From positions 1-36,124 of the IMG/VR virus record IMGVR_UViG_3300009285_009257: 36,124 nucleotides of DNA, one strand, 5' to 3'. The DNA comes from a virus. Position numbers and translations under genes: made by a program. Under the pieces are notes generated by a model. The model was not told the origin of the DNA, did not search any database, and worked only from the letters and a program-made list of their open reading frames with translations. Of the stretch, positions 28,027 through 35,731 are shown one piece after another; positions within the stretch are counted from its first letter, which is position 1; every line of letters starts with the position of its first letter.

Positions 28027-28777
28027 AAAATATCCAAAGACGGTCATTGCAAACGATTTGCATATACCGTATGAGGATAAAAAAGCAGTTGAGCTGTGGT
28101 TTCAGTTTATTCAATGGTTCAAGCCTGAATTGATTGTGCTAAATGGCGATGTAGCGGATTTTTTCATGGTGTCTAAATTTTCTCGCAGTCCACTTGAAGG
28201 CAAACGATTGAAAGAAGAGATTGATTTGGTCAAGAAGTTTTTAGAGCGGATTCGCAAGGTGTGTCCGCATGCAAGAGTTATTTACATTTTGGGGAATCAT
28301 GAAATTAGACTGGAAAAGTATATGATGCGAAACGCTGGTGAGATATTTGAGCTGGTAAAGATTGAAGACTTGCTCCATATTGACGGCGTTGAACTGGTAA
28401 ATGAAAGCACGACAGAGAATTTTGTTCAGGTAGTAGATTTGTTCATTGGTCATTATAACAGGGTGAGCAAGCACGCAGGCTATACGGTTAAGAATATCAT
28501 GGATGATAGGGGAGTGAATATTGTTCAGGCTCATACGCACCGTATGGGGTTTTATACTAAGAGATTATTGAATGGCAAGACTTTATATGGCTGGGAAAAC
28601 GGTTGTCTATGTAATTTAAATCCTCCTTATGTGGTAGTGCCGAACTGGCAGTTGGGCTTTTCGGTGATAGACCCGTATTTCAATGGTGAGAAATACACTT
28701 ATTTCCTCATCAAAATAAATAACGGTGGTAATGGCTATCATTTTAAGTTCAATGGGAAAGTGTTTCATGTTAAGTAA
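28010..28777 (+). CDS. Calcineurin-like metallophosphoesterase, 255 aa
   Basis: The two-metal phosphoesterase blocks appear in order: NDLHIPY with D16/H18, LNGDVAD (45-51), GNHE (95-98), GHYN with H148, and AHTH (174-177). GAGGAGGG lies 6 nt before ATG 28010, which decides the start. Substrates of this superfamily range from nucleic acids to cyclic nucleotides and phosphoproteins. In phages they may act in DNA processing or host-signal removal. All metal ligands are present, so it should be active. The substrate is unknown. Confidence 0.85.
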   Translation: MKTKYKKYPKTVIANDLHIPYEDKKAVELWFQFIQWFKPELIVLNGDVADFFMVSKFSRSPLEGKRLKEEIDLVKKFLERIRKVCPHARVIYILGNHEIRLEKYMMRNAGEIFELVKIEDLLHIDGVELVNESTTENFVQVVDLFIGHYNRVSKHAGYTVKNIMDDRGVNIVQAHTHRMGFYTKRLLNGKTLYGWENGCLCNLNPPYVVVPNWQLGFSVIDPYFNGEKYTYFLIKINNGGNGYHFKFNGKVFHVK

Positions 28778-28778
28778 A

Positions 28779-28800
28779 GGGGGGCAAAGATTTACTCCCC
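28779..28800 (+). terminator. Terminator-like hairpin after phosphoesterase gene
   Basis: GGGGGG (28779-28784) pairs with CTCCCC (28795-28800, one G.T), and the loop is CAAAGATTTA. Only a broken T-rich stretch (TAATTTC) follows, so termination may be partial. It closes the Shine-Dalgarno-bearing cassette. Confidence 0.5.
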
Positions 28801-28911
28801 TAATTTCAAAAACAATTATTTTAGATATTCAATGTTCATTTATAACTATGGTTAAGTTAAATAAAGATACTTTAATTAAAATCATTGACCCTAGTTATTA
28901 GTGAATTTCAG

Positions 28912-28972
28912 ATAAGTCATAAACTAACATTAACCTACGTTAATAAGTCATAACCTAACATTAACCTATGTT
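28912..28972. repeat. Tandem 30-nt direct repeat, two copies
   Basis: Copies at 28912-28941 and 28943-28972 (ATAAGTCATAA, then a CTAACATTAACCTA core) differ at two positions. They lie in a 190-nt gene-free gap between the phosphoesterase cassette and the peptidase operon, possibly as a regulatory protein-binding site. I see no good sigma70 -35 next to them. Confidence 0.6.
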
Positions 28973-29069
28973 TATCTTTGACTTTCTTTTCAACGATTAT
29001 CCGTGGCAAAGTCTGTCGGTATTTATATTTTTAATATTACTTTGGTTTATTTATCCTTATATAAAATAG
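28968..29069 (+). CDS. Possible 33-aa membrane peptide
   Basis: ATG 28968 opens a short frame, MFIFDFLFNDYPWQSLSVFI followed by FLILLWFIYPYIK, with one hydrophobic span. It stops 1 nt before the peptidase ATG, suggesting coupling. It begins inside the second 30-nt repeat. Size and composition leave it uncertain. Confidence 0.35.
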   Translation: MFIFDFLFNDYPWQSLSVFIFLILLWFIYPYIK

Positions 29070-29070
29070 T

Positions 29071-30045
29071 ATGACGAATTACGGATATAAACAAGAAAAA
29101 TATCCTAAGAATAGCCATTGGTATTTTGGTGGTTATACTGGGATTATAGATGATTTAGTTGTTGATGATTGGACTGCTTATTTGCCTAGTTTTGAAAGGC
29201 AAAAGAAACAAGTTGATATGTTTGCTTGTGTGACATTTTCTGCCTTGAATGTTATTGAAACCATTTTTAATTACTATATTGCAGAAGATATTCTAAGTAA
29301 TGATGATTATGTTTGGTTAAAAGAACGAGGGTACATTGATATTGCTACTGATAAGATAAATTTCAGCGATAGGTATATTGCCAAGTTAAGTGGTACTACT
29401 AAAAGTGGTAATTATGTTTATAAAGTTGGAGATGCTATTCGTGAATATGGACTTATACCTGAATGTGATTGGGATTTTCCTGACATTCTTACATGGGAAC
29501 AATATTATCAAGAAGTACCTGAAGATTTAAAACGAAAAGGTAAAGAGTTCATAGAGAGATTTCCGATTAATTATGAGTTTGTTTTAAGTGAGGATATTGC
29601 AGAAGCATTAAAATATTCACCACTTCAAGTCGGAGTATACGCATGGACAACACCTGTTAATGGTGTTTATCCGGACAATAATAAAAGAAGGAATCATTTC
29701 GTGATGAAGTTTAGAAACAATACGATATTTGACCATTATTTGCCTGATATAAAAAGACTTGAAGATGGATATAAACATACGGGTATAACAAAATATAAAA
29801 TAACATTGAATAAACCTATGGGGTATAACATTCCGAACAATACACTTATACAGTTAATTGAGGGAGTGGGAGGATTTGCACTTGTTTTAGACGGGAAAAA
29901 GATAGTAGATGATTTAGCTAAGGTCCAAGCTAGTTTCTTGATGAGAAACAATGGGTACATAATGGAAAAGTGTCTTACGGTAAAACAAGATGTATGGGAT
30001 TCTATGCCCACTATAAACCTAAAAAAAGAACCAATAGGCGAGTAA
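29071..30045 (+). CDS. Papain-like cysteine peptidase, 324 aa
   Basis: The likely catalytic set is a Gln a few residues before C53 in QVDMFACVTFSALN, H209 in RRNHFVMKF, and an acidic residue in FDHYLPD (D221). The spacing and the hydrophobic strand after His match C1-type peptidases. No signal peptide is visible. It lies before two holin-like genes, so a cell-wall peptide-cleaving lysin is possible. A virion or prohead protease is the alternative. The family is called from the active-site pattern only. Confidence 0.65.
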   Translation: MTNYGYKQEKYPKNSHWYFGGYTGIIDDLVVDDWTAYLPSFERQKKQVDMFACVTFSALNVIETIFNYYIAEDILSNDDYVWLKERGYIDIATDKINFSDRYIAKLSGTTKSGNYVYKVGDAIREYGLIPECDWDFPDILTWEQYYQEVPEDLKRKGKEFIERFPINYEFVLSEDIAEALKYSPLQVGVYAWTTPVNGVYPDNNKRRNHFVMKFRNNTIFDHYLPDIKRLEDGYKHTGITKYKITLNKPMGYNIPNNTLIQLIEGVGGFALVLDGKKIVDDLAKVQASFLMRNNGYIMEKCLTVKQDVWDSMPTINLKKEPIGE

Positions 30046-30293
30046 TCCGAGAGTTAAGAAAATATGTACTTAGTTTGAAACCAAGCGATAAATTATTAAG
30101 ATATAAACAAATTTTAATATGTCAGATGCAAGCACAAAGAAAGGAGGGGAAAAAGAGTGTACTCGCCAGAGGTGTGAGGTATACTCTCGATCGTATAGTT
30201 GGTTATTTAAGCCCAATTTCTCGCTGGAATAAGGGCAAAAAGCAGGAATGGGTTAATAGAGTTACATACGATAAACAATTAAAAGATAAATAA
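29994..30293 (+). CDS. Small basic protein, 99 aa
   Basis: ATG 29994 (MGFYAHYKPKKR) overlaps the peptidase gene by 52 nt in another frame. The product is very basic with a helical middle (RVIRELRKYVLSLKPSDKLL) and an Arg/Lys/Trp-rich end. It has no membrane span. It is probably nucleic-acid or envelope binding, and is unrecognised. The long overlap makes the exact start uncertain. Confidence 0.5.
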   Translation: MGFYAHYKPKKRTNRRVIRELRKYVLSLKPSDKLLRYKQILICQMQAQRKEGKKSVLARGVRYTLDRIVGYLSPISRWNKGKKQEWVNRVTYDKQLKDK

Positions 30294-30294
30294 T

Positions 30295-30471
30295 ATGAAC
30301 AAATTGATTTCAATTTTGATTGCGGCAGTGGCATTTTGGGTAATGGTGAGTTATCTCATCCCGATGTTGCCAAACCCAATTAGAACAATAGCGTTAGTGG
30401 TCGTGGTGTTGTGTGCGATTGTGTTTTTAATTTCATTATTCGTAGATTATTCATTTCCTTGGAAAAAATAA
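30295..30471 (+). CDS. Holin-like protein with two membrane helices, 58 aa
   Basis: ATG 30295 to TAA 30471 encodes two hydrophobic helices (about residues 4-25, ISILIAAVAFWVMVSYLIPM, and 31-50, IALVVVVLCAIVFLISLF). A short loop with N and R separates them, and a charged end (FPWKK) follows. Size and topology fit class II holins. It directly precedes another two-helix protein, and the pair may be holin and antiholin. Confidence 0.55.
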   Translation: MNKLISILIAAVAFWVMVSYLIPMLPNPIRTIALVVVVLCAIVFLISLFVDYSFPWKK

Positions 30472-30473
30472 AT

Positions 30474-30713
30474 ATGACAAAAAAAGAAACCGAAGTGGTC
30501 TACCCAAGCTGGGAAACGATTAAAAGAAGTTTGTTTCGAGCGTTATATACAATGATTGGGTCGGGATTAACAACCGCAATCCTTATTACATTTTCCCCGA
30601 CTTCATTTGGCGATTTTAGGGCGTATGGTCAAGCGGTGTTATTCGCATTTATCGTTGGCGCGGTAATGGGGTTTTGGAAATTTGTTAGTGGGTACTTAAA
30701 ATATGATGTTTAA
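30474..30713 (+). CDS. Holin-like protein with two membrane helices, 79 aa
   Basis: I start at ATG 30474 (MTKKETEVVYPSWETI). The hydrophobic segments at about 22-41 (ALYTMIGSGLTTAILITF) and 53-72 (AVLFAFIVGAVMGFWKFV) are joined by a polar loop, and the end is basic/aromatic (SGYLKYDV). It starts 2 nt after the preceding holin-like gene. A role in membrane permeabilisation is inferred from topology and position. Confidence 0.6.
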   Translation: MTKKETEVVYPSWETIKRSLFRALYTMIGSGLTTAILITFSPTSFGDFRAYGQAVLFAFIVGAVMGFWKFVSGYLKYDV

Positions 30714-30758
30714 ACATGATAATGTAGTTTAATGAATGGTTTGTCTGTGGATATGTTG

Positions 30759-30787
30759 TTGACAAATGTGTTTTTATATGATATGAT
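30759..30787 (+). promoter_or_regulatory. Sigma70-like promoter of the glycan operon
   Basis: TTGACA (30759-30764), a 17-nt spacer and TATGAT (30782-30787). The -10 ends 8 nt before ATG 30796, so the transcript would be leaderless or nearly so. Either the ATG is the start of a leaderless mRNA, or the true start codon is a little downstream. Confidence 0.65.
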
Positions 30788-30795
30788 AAAAAAAT

Positions 30796-32235
30796 ATGAA
30801 TGAAGATTTGGCTAATATATTTTTAGAGGCTAGTAAACATAATAGTTATTTTATTACCGCTACGATACGAGATAAAACTGTTGATGAGGGTGATTTGAAA
30901 CATTATACTATTCGTAACGATTTTCCGGTAGATGATATCATCCATGCTCTTGATGAATCTGTTAGAAGTTTGAAAGTAAAAAACTCTCCAGCCATTGAGG
31001 TTAAAAGAGCTCCTCTTATTAGTAAAAACAAAAAGCCATTAAAAATAGCCATTATCAGTCATTTTAATAGGGCACCATCTTATTATTCTCCAGCTAGAGC
31101 CGTAAGGCATCAAATAAAAATGCTGAAAGAGTTTGGACACGAGGTGGTGTTTTTTGTTCAAGAAGGAAGCACGTTAGATTGGGATTGTGAGATGAGACCT
31201 GTGGTTACAAGGTTTAAGAGAGAAAAAAATGTTGTGGACGAAGTTGCTAAAAATAAATTTATTGAAGTTCTCAAAAAAGAGTTAGTTGGTTTTGATATTG
31301 TTATTACGCATGATTTATTTATAGATGACTGTATTACATATAGAGAGGCTATAAAGGAGTGTGGTGTTAATATTGAGTGGTTACATTGGGCAAGAAGTGG
31401 AGTTGGTTTTCCGATAGATTTTGATATGCCGAATGCTAGATATGTTTATATGAATTATGCCGATACGGCTGAGTTTGCCTCAATGATAGGTGTTAATCAC
31501 AACAAAGTTAGGGTTGTCTTTAATGAAAAAGATCCATCAAATCTTTTCAATTGGTCCCCAATTACGATAAATATTTCAAATGTAATGAGACTTTGGGATA
31601 AAAATATTATTCAGAGTTATCCTTTATGTACTACAAGGTTTGACGCAAAGGGTGGAGATTTAGTTATAAAGACGTTTGGGATGTTAAAGTCTTTAGGAAA
31701 AAAAGTTGCTTTAATTTTTTGCAATGCCAATGGCCATAAAAGACTTAATGATATTGAGAGTAAACTAAAATTAGCTAAAGAGTATGGTTTGATAAATGGA
31801 GAAGATATTATGTTTACTAGCTTATTGGCAAATGACACTGATATGCCAATTAAAAAATCTGTGCCTCATGAAGTTGTTGCGAATTTATTCCAAGTATCAA
31901 ATTTATTTATATTCCCTACTATGGCAGAGGTTTGTAGTAATGTTTTGCTTGAGGCTTCAATGGCTAAAAACTTACTTGTTATAAACAGAGATTTGCCATC
32001 GCTTAGTGATTTTGTTGATAGCAACGCTGTTTTGTACCACAACTTTACATCGTTTAAAAACATGCACTATCAGGGTAGAGATGACGAAACATTAAAAAGG
32101 CTTGCCGTGGCAATTGTTGATAGATTAGACAAAAATGATGCTGATAAGCAATTTAGACATGTGTGGAAAACTCACAATACTAAACAAATATATTATGGTA
32201 TGCTTGAACCATTACTTTATGAAAAAATAAAATAA
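30796..32235 (+). CDS. Glycosyltransferase, GT-B fold (GT4-like), 479 aa
   Basis: An N-terminal extension of about 75 residues precedes KPLKIAIISHFNRAPSYYSP, the first Rossmann strand and loop. The C-terminal domain shows the GT4 nucleotide-sugar signature VSNLFIFPTMAEVCSNVLLE, with E377 and E385 spaced as in E-x7-E. It would transfer a sugar from a nucleotide donor with retention of configuration. It leads the glycan operon, and the next gene starts 4 nt after its stop. Donor and acceptor are unknown. Confidence 0.85.
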   Translation: MNEDLANIFLEASKHNSYFITATIRDKTVDEGDLKHYTIRNDFPVDDIIHALDESVRSLKVKNSPAIEVKRAPLISKNKKPLKIAIISHFNRAPSYYSPARAVRHQIKMLKEFGHEVVFFVQEGSTLDWDCEMRPVVTRFKREKNVVDEVAKNKFIEVLKKELVGFDIVITHDLFIDDCITYREAIKECGVNIEWLHWARSGVGFPIDFDMPNARYVYMNYADTAEFASMIGVNHNKVRVVFNEKDPSNLFNWSPITINISNVMRLWDKNIIQSYPLCTTRFDAKGGDLVIKTFGMLKSLGKKVALIFCNANGHKRLNDIESKLKLAKEYGLINGEDIMFTSLLANDTDMPIKKSVPHEVVANLFQVSNLFIFPTMAEVCSNVLLEASMAKNLLVINRDLPSLSDFVDSNAVLYHNFTSFKNMHYQGRDDETLKRLAVAIVDRLDKNDADKQFRHVWKTHNTKQIYYGMLEPLLYEKIK

Positions 32236-32239
32236 TTTT

Positions 32240-33592
32240 ATGGATGAAGAAACAAATCAACAAGATAGTCAAGTAAGAGAGGTATCTTTTAACTCCAAAG
32301 ATTTACCTCGAGAACCAATAGACATTCTCTTAGTAACATATCAGCGTAGACGGTTTTTAGAACAAACGATTAGAAGCATTAAGGAAAGAACATTTTACCC
32401 TCATAGGATTATTGTTATAGATAACGCTTCGACTGATTCTACTAAAGATTTTTTAAAGCATGCTGAAGTTTTGGGTCTTGTTGATAAAATTGTTTGGATG
32501 CCAGAAAATGTGGGTCAACCAGAGGCTTTAAATGAAGGATTTAAGCATGTTAAATCCGATGTTTTTGTTACAACACAAGATGATTTACTTCCACCAGATT
32601 TAAGGCCATGCTGGCTTGAGCGGTTGCAACATTTGTTTAATGAGCATTATCCTGATTACGGGTCTATTTGTATGAGGATAGAGAGGACGAAGAGAGCCGA
32701 GTGGATTGAAACTGATAAAATAATTAGAAATAATAAAACAATGCCATCTGTTTTTAGAATGCAGAAAAAATCAGATTTATCGCTTTTGGGAGATGCTCCG
32801 TTTGGTCATCGGAAGCATTGGGAGTCCCATAGTTATGCTGACGCAATGAAAACATTAAAAAAGAAGTTTGGGATGGCTGTCCATTTATATGCGAATCACA
32901 CGGGGTTTATGTGGGAGAACAAAGGTTATGAAAAAGATTTCAATGAATATTTAACATATTCAAAAGAAAGAGTTAATCAGGGAGAACAAAAGCCGTATCC
33001 AACCATTGATCCAAAGACAAATATCCCAATGGAAATTAATCATCCTGAAGACCAACCTGAGCACAATAAGCGTTTAAGCTATTGGGGATTGGATACAGGT
33101 GTCCAATCAGAACAAGAAACAAAAAGAAAGTTTAATCAAAGATATTTACTTGGCGAATATTGCAAAACTGGTAAATGTATTGATGTTGGTTGTGGGACTG
33201 AAAAGTGTCATCCCAATTGTATTGGTATTGATACTTACCCCGGGTCGGCAGCTGATATAATAGCTAATGGTGATGACTTATGGTTTTTTGAAGATGGAGA
33301 ACTTGATGCCTTAGTTGCTTGTCATAATTTAGAGCATATGGTTGATACCAAAAAGACACTGTTAGAATGGAGCCGTGTATTAAAGGTTGGCGGAATTTTA
33401 GGTATAATTGTGCCTGATGGGTTATCACGCCCAAGTACTATTAGAGAGGTTTCGCATAAAGTTGCTTTTACCATGGACGTTTTAATTCAACTGTTTAGTA
33501 GAGTATTGGGATATAAAATTATTAGGTGTGAGTTTGTTCCAGGTCTTGATGAGCGTAAAAAATCAATAATAATTGTTGGTAAAAAAAGATAG
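32240..33592 (+). CDS. GT2 glycosyltransferase fused to SAM methyltransferase, 450 aa
   Basis: Residues about 28-210 are a GT-A family 2 domain: IDILLVTYQRRRFLEQTI, VIDNASTDST, and TTQDDLLPPD with the metal-binding DD. Residues about 310-430 form a class I methyltransferase: CIDVGCGTEKC, IGIDTYPG, LDALVACHNLEH, and RVLKVGGILGIIVPDG. One protein could thus add a sugar and then methylate it. Fusions of this kind are typical of glycan-building operons. It overlaps none of its neighbours, and the next gene starts 1 nt after its stop. Confidence 0.85.
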   Translation: MDEETNQQDSQVREVSFNSKDLPREPIDILLVTYQRRRFLEQTIRSIKERTFYPHRIIVIDNASTDSTKDFLKHAEVLGLVDKIVWMPENVGQPEALNEGFKHVKSDVFVTTQDDLLPPDLRPCWLERLQHLFNEHYPDYGSICMRIERTKRAEWIETDKIIRNNKTMPSVFRMQKKSDLSLLGDAPFGHRKHWESHSYADAMKTLKKKFGMAVHLYANHTGFMWENKGYEKDFNEYLTYSKERVNQGEQKPYPTIDPKTNIPMEINHPEDQPEHNKRLSYWGLDTGVQSEQETKRKFNQRYLLGEYCKTGKCIDVGCGTEKCHPNCIGIDTYPGSAADIIANGDDLWFFEDGELDALVACHNLEHMVDTKKTLLEWSRVLKVGGILGIIVPDGLSRPSTIREVSHKVAFTMDVLIQLFSRVLGYKIIRCEFVPGLDERKKSIIIVGKKR

Positions 33593-33593
33593 T

Positions 33594-34103
33594 ATGCAAA
33601 GCAAAGATGATTTAGAAAGTTTTTATAAAACTGAAGACCCTTGGGGATATAAAAGTAATGGTGATGATATAAAGAGGAAGGATATTATTATTAGTAGTTT
33701 AGACTTTATTTGTGGCTTTAACGGGCTATGTCTTAAAAATGCCTTAGATATTGGTTGTGGTGAGGGGTGGATAACAAAAGACATTCCTGCTGAAATGCTT
33801 TATGGTTATGATTTATCTGATAGAGCAACATCTAGACTTCCTGAAAATATTATTAATCTTGATAGCCTTAATGAACCGATGAAGTTTGATTTGGTGACAA
33901 CCATGGGGACACTTTATAGGCAATATAATTATATGTGGATTCTTGAAAAAATAAGACTGCACGCTAGACGGTTTATATTAACTTGCAATATATCATCATG
34001 GGAGAGAAATGATATAGATAAAAAGTATCAAATATTTGAATATAAATTTAAGTATAGACGATTTATTGAAAGGTTAGCCATATATGACTTATCTTTGCCA
34101 TAA
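33594..34103 (+). CDS. SAM-dependent methyltransferase, NodS-like, 169 aa
   Basis: I start at ATG 33594 (MQSKDDLESFYKTEDPWGYK), with the TEDPWGY motif seen ahead of NodS-type methyltransferases. Motif I is ALDIGCGEGWITKDIP, followed by YGYDLSDRA and FDLVTTMGTLY. It would methylate a sugar or small acceptor. Its end overlaps the deacetylase gene by 20 nt. The next gene is NodB-like, and NodS and NodB activities act together in rhizobial oligosaccharide synthesis, a suggestive pairing. Confidence 0.75.
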   Translation: MQSKDDLESFYKTEDPWGYKSNGDDIKRKDIIISSLDFICGFNGLCLKNALDIGCGEGWITKDIPAEMLYGYDLSDRATSRLPENIINLDSLNEPMKFDLVTTMGTLYRQYNYMWILEKIRLHARRFILTCNISSWERNDIDKKYQIFEYKFKYRRFIERLAIYDLSLP

Positions 34104-34572
34104 TATTGGAGAGAAATTAACTAGTAACTATAATACATCAAAAGAAATTAAAAAAGCTGAAGGGCAATTAACCTTTGATGGTGTTTACGAAAATGTTTGG
34201 AGACATAGAAAAATTATTTGTAAAAAAGATGTTATTATTTTTGTTATGGGTAATTATGTTGGTGGAGATAATTCGTTCGATGTTGGTCAGCCATTTGAAA
34301 GGTTTTGTACATGGAAACAAATAGAAAGCCTTGTTAATAATGGGACTAAGCTTGGTTGGCATACGTGGTCACATCCAAATTTAACAAGATTATCTTATAG
34401 GGATATACTAAAAGAATTAACGCCTCCATTCCCAATGGATTATGTCGCATATCCTTATGGGAAGTTTAATGATTTATGTTTAAAGGCCGTTGAAGAGTTG
34501 GGATATAAAGAGGCATTTTCTGTAAGGCGGGGTGATGATTCAAGGTTTCAAAGGTTACGCAGATATTTATGA
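34084..34572 (+). CDS. Polysaccharide deacetylase-like (NodB homology), 162 aa, short
   Basis: The sequence has GQLTFDGVYENV (a modified TFDDG, in which only one Asp is kept before Gly), KLGWHTWSHPNLTRLS with the metal-binding H-x3-H, and DYVAYPYGKFND. These are the NodB-domain metal and substrate sites. The domain is shortened (162 aa), and the missing second Asp of TFDDG could lower or change activity. It overlaps both neighbours. It would remove an N- or O-acyl group from a glycan. Confidence 0.72.
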   Translation: MTYLCHNIGEKLTSNYNTSKEIKKAEGQLTFDGVYENVWRHRKIICKKDVIIFVMGNYVGGDNSFDVGQPFERFCTWKQIESLVNNGTKLGWHTWSHPNLTRLSYRDILKELTPPFPMDYVAYPYGKFNDLCLKAVEELGYKEAFSVRRGDDSRFQRLRRYL

Positions 34573-35228
34573 AAAAAGAAATAACTGTTGTTATTGTGGG
34601 GTATAATTATGGACATTTAGTTGCGCACGCGATTGATTCTGTTTTATCACAAACGGTACTGCCAAAAAGGATTTTAGCAGTTGATGATGCTTCTGATGAT
34701 GGTATGTGTGAAACAGCTTCACGGTATGGTGTTGACGTGATGAAACGAGAAAAAAACATGGGGACATTAGATAACTTTAATGATATTTTAATGAACCATA
34801 TCTTTACTGAGTATGTAATGTATCTTGGGGCTGATAATTGGCTTAGACCCGATGCGTTGGAGCTTATGTCAAATGTTGACGCTGACATTGTTTCTTCTGA
34901 TATGTATATAACGGGATCAGATGTTGCAAGTGCTAGGGCTGGGATGAAGACGGAAAAAAAACATGGTTATTATATTTGGAGGATGAGATCTCTACATGGT
35001 AAAATAAATAGGAGTAATTTTATCCACGGGTCGTCTCTTTATAATGCGAATATAGCAAAAAAATTTGGCTATAAGGCTATAAGAAAAACAGAAACAGGCA
35101 AACGTTTGCATGAAGATTGGGGTCTTTGGCGTCAAATGATATTACTTGGTAAGGCTACTCATGAGCACATAGATGAACCATTGTTATATTATCGAAGACA
35201 TAAATTTAATTTTAACGGTTATTATTAA
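34569..35228 (+). CDS. GT2 glycosyltransferase, 219 aa
   Basis: ITVVIVGYNYGHLVAHAIDS is the first strand and helix of a GT-A fold, followed by AVDDASDDG. EYVMYLGADNWLRPDA carries the D-x-D-like ADN, and HEDWGLWRQMILLG matches the usual ED-W acceptor helix. It would be an inverting nucleotide-sugar transferase. It overlaps the deacetylase stop by 4 nt (ATGA). The acceptor is unknown. Confidence 0.85.
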   Translation: MKKEITVVIVGYNYGHLVAHAIDSVLSQTVLPKRILAVDDASDDGMCETASRYGVDVMKREKNMGTLDNFNDILMNHIFTEYVMYLGADNWLRPDALELMSNVDADIVSSDMYITGSDVASARAGMKTEKKHGYYIWRMRSLHGKINRSNFIHGSSLYNANIAKKFGYKAIRKTETGKRLHEDWGLWRQMILLGKATHEHIDEPLLYYRRHKFNFNGYY

Positions 35229-35231
35229 TTT

Positions 35232-35729
35232 ATGATACCTAACATAAACAAAGAGAAAGGTAAGCCGTTTTATACCGAAAGACTTTCTATTTTGATGTAT
35301 GGACTTTTGGTTGCGATAGATGCAAAAAGTTATTTAGAGATTGGAGTTGGTTGGGGATATACTGCCCTATTCGGCATCAGTGCTGTCAAATCAAATGACA
35401 CCAAAAATTATAAGGCATGGGGTTATGACATTAAGAATCATAGACTAAATTATGCCAAAAAGCTATTAGCAGAATATAGTCTTAATGCAGAACTGACATG
35501 GAAAGATTTTATGCAAGAAAACTGGAAACATGCTGTTGATGTGGTCTTTATAGATGCCGGACATAAGCACAATCAAGCGATAATAGACAAACTAAACAAC
35601 TTTGTTACCTCTGCATTTATTGTCCATGATGTTGATAAAAAATTAAATTTTCCTTATGGATTTAATCCAGTATATATAGACAGATTTAATTGTGCAATAG
35701 CGGTTAAGAATCATATAAATCTACTATAA
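35232..35729 (+). CDS. Class I SAM methyltransferase (Methyltransf_24-like), 165 aa
   Basis: SYLEIGVGWGYTALFGISAV is motif I, WGYDIKNHRLNYAKKLL a motif II-like segment, and VDVVFIDAGHKHNQAIIDKL the typical FIDA-GH block of the Methyltransf_24 group. IVHDVDKKLNFPYG follows. It begins 3 nt after the GT2 stop and continues the operon. The likely target is a sugar or glycan end, inferred from context. Confidence 0.78.
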   Translation: MIPNINKEKGKPFYTERLSILMYGLLVAIDAKSYLEIGVGWGYTALFGISAVKSNDTKNYKAWGYDIKNHRLNYAKKLLAEYSLNAELTWKDFMQENWKHAVDVVFIDAGHKHNQAIIDKLNNFVTSAFIVHDVDKKLNFPYGFNPVYIDRFNCAIAVKNHINLL

Positions 35730-35731
35730 TT

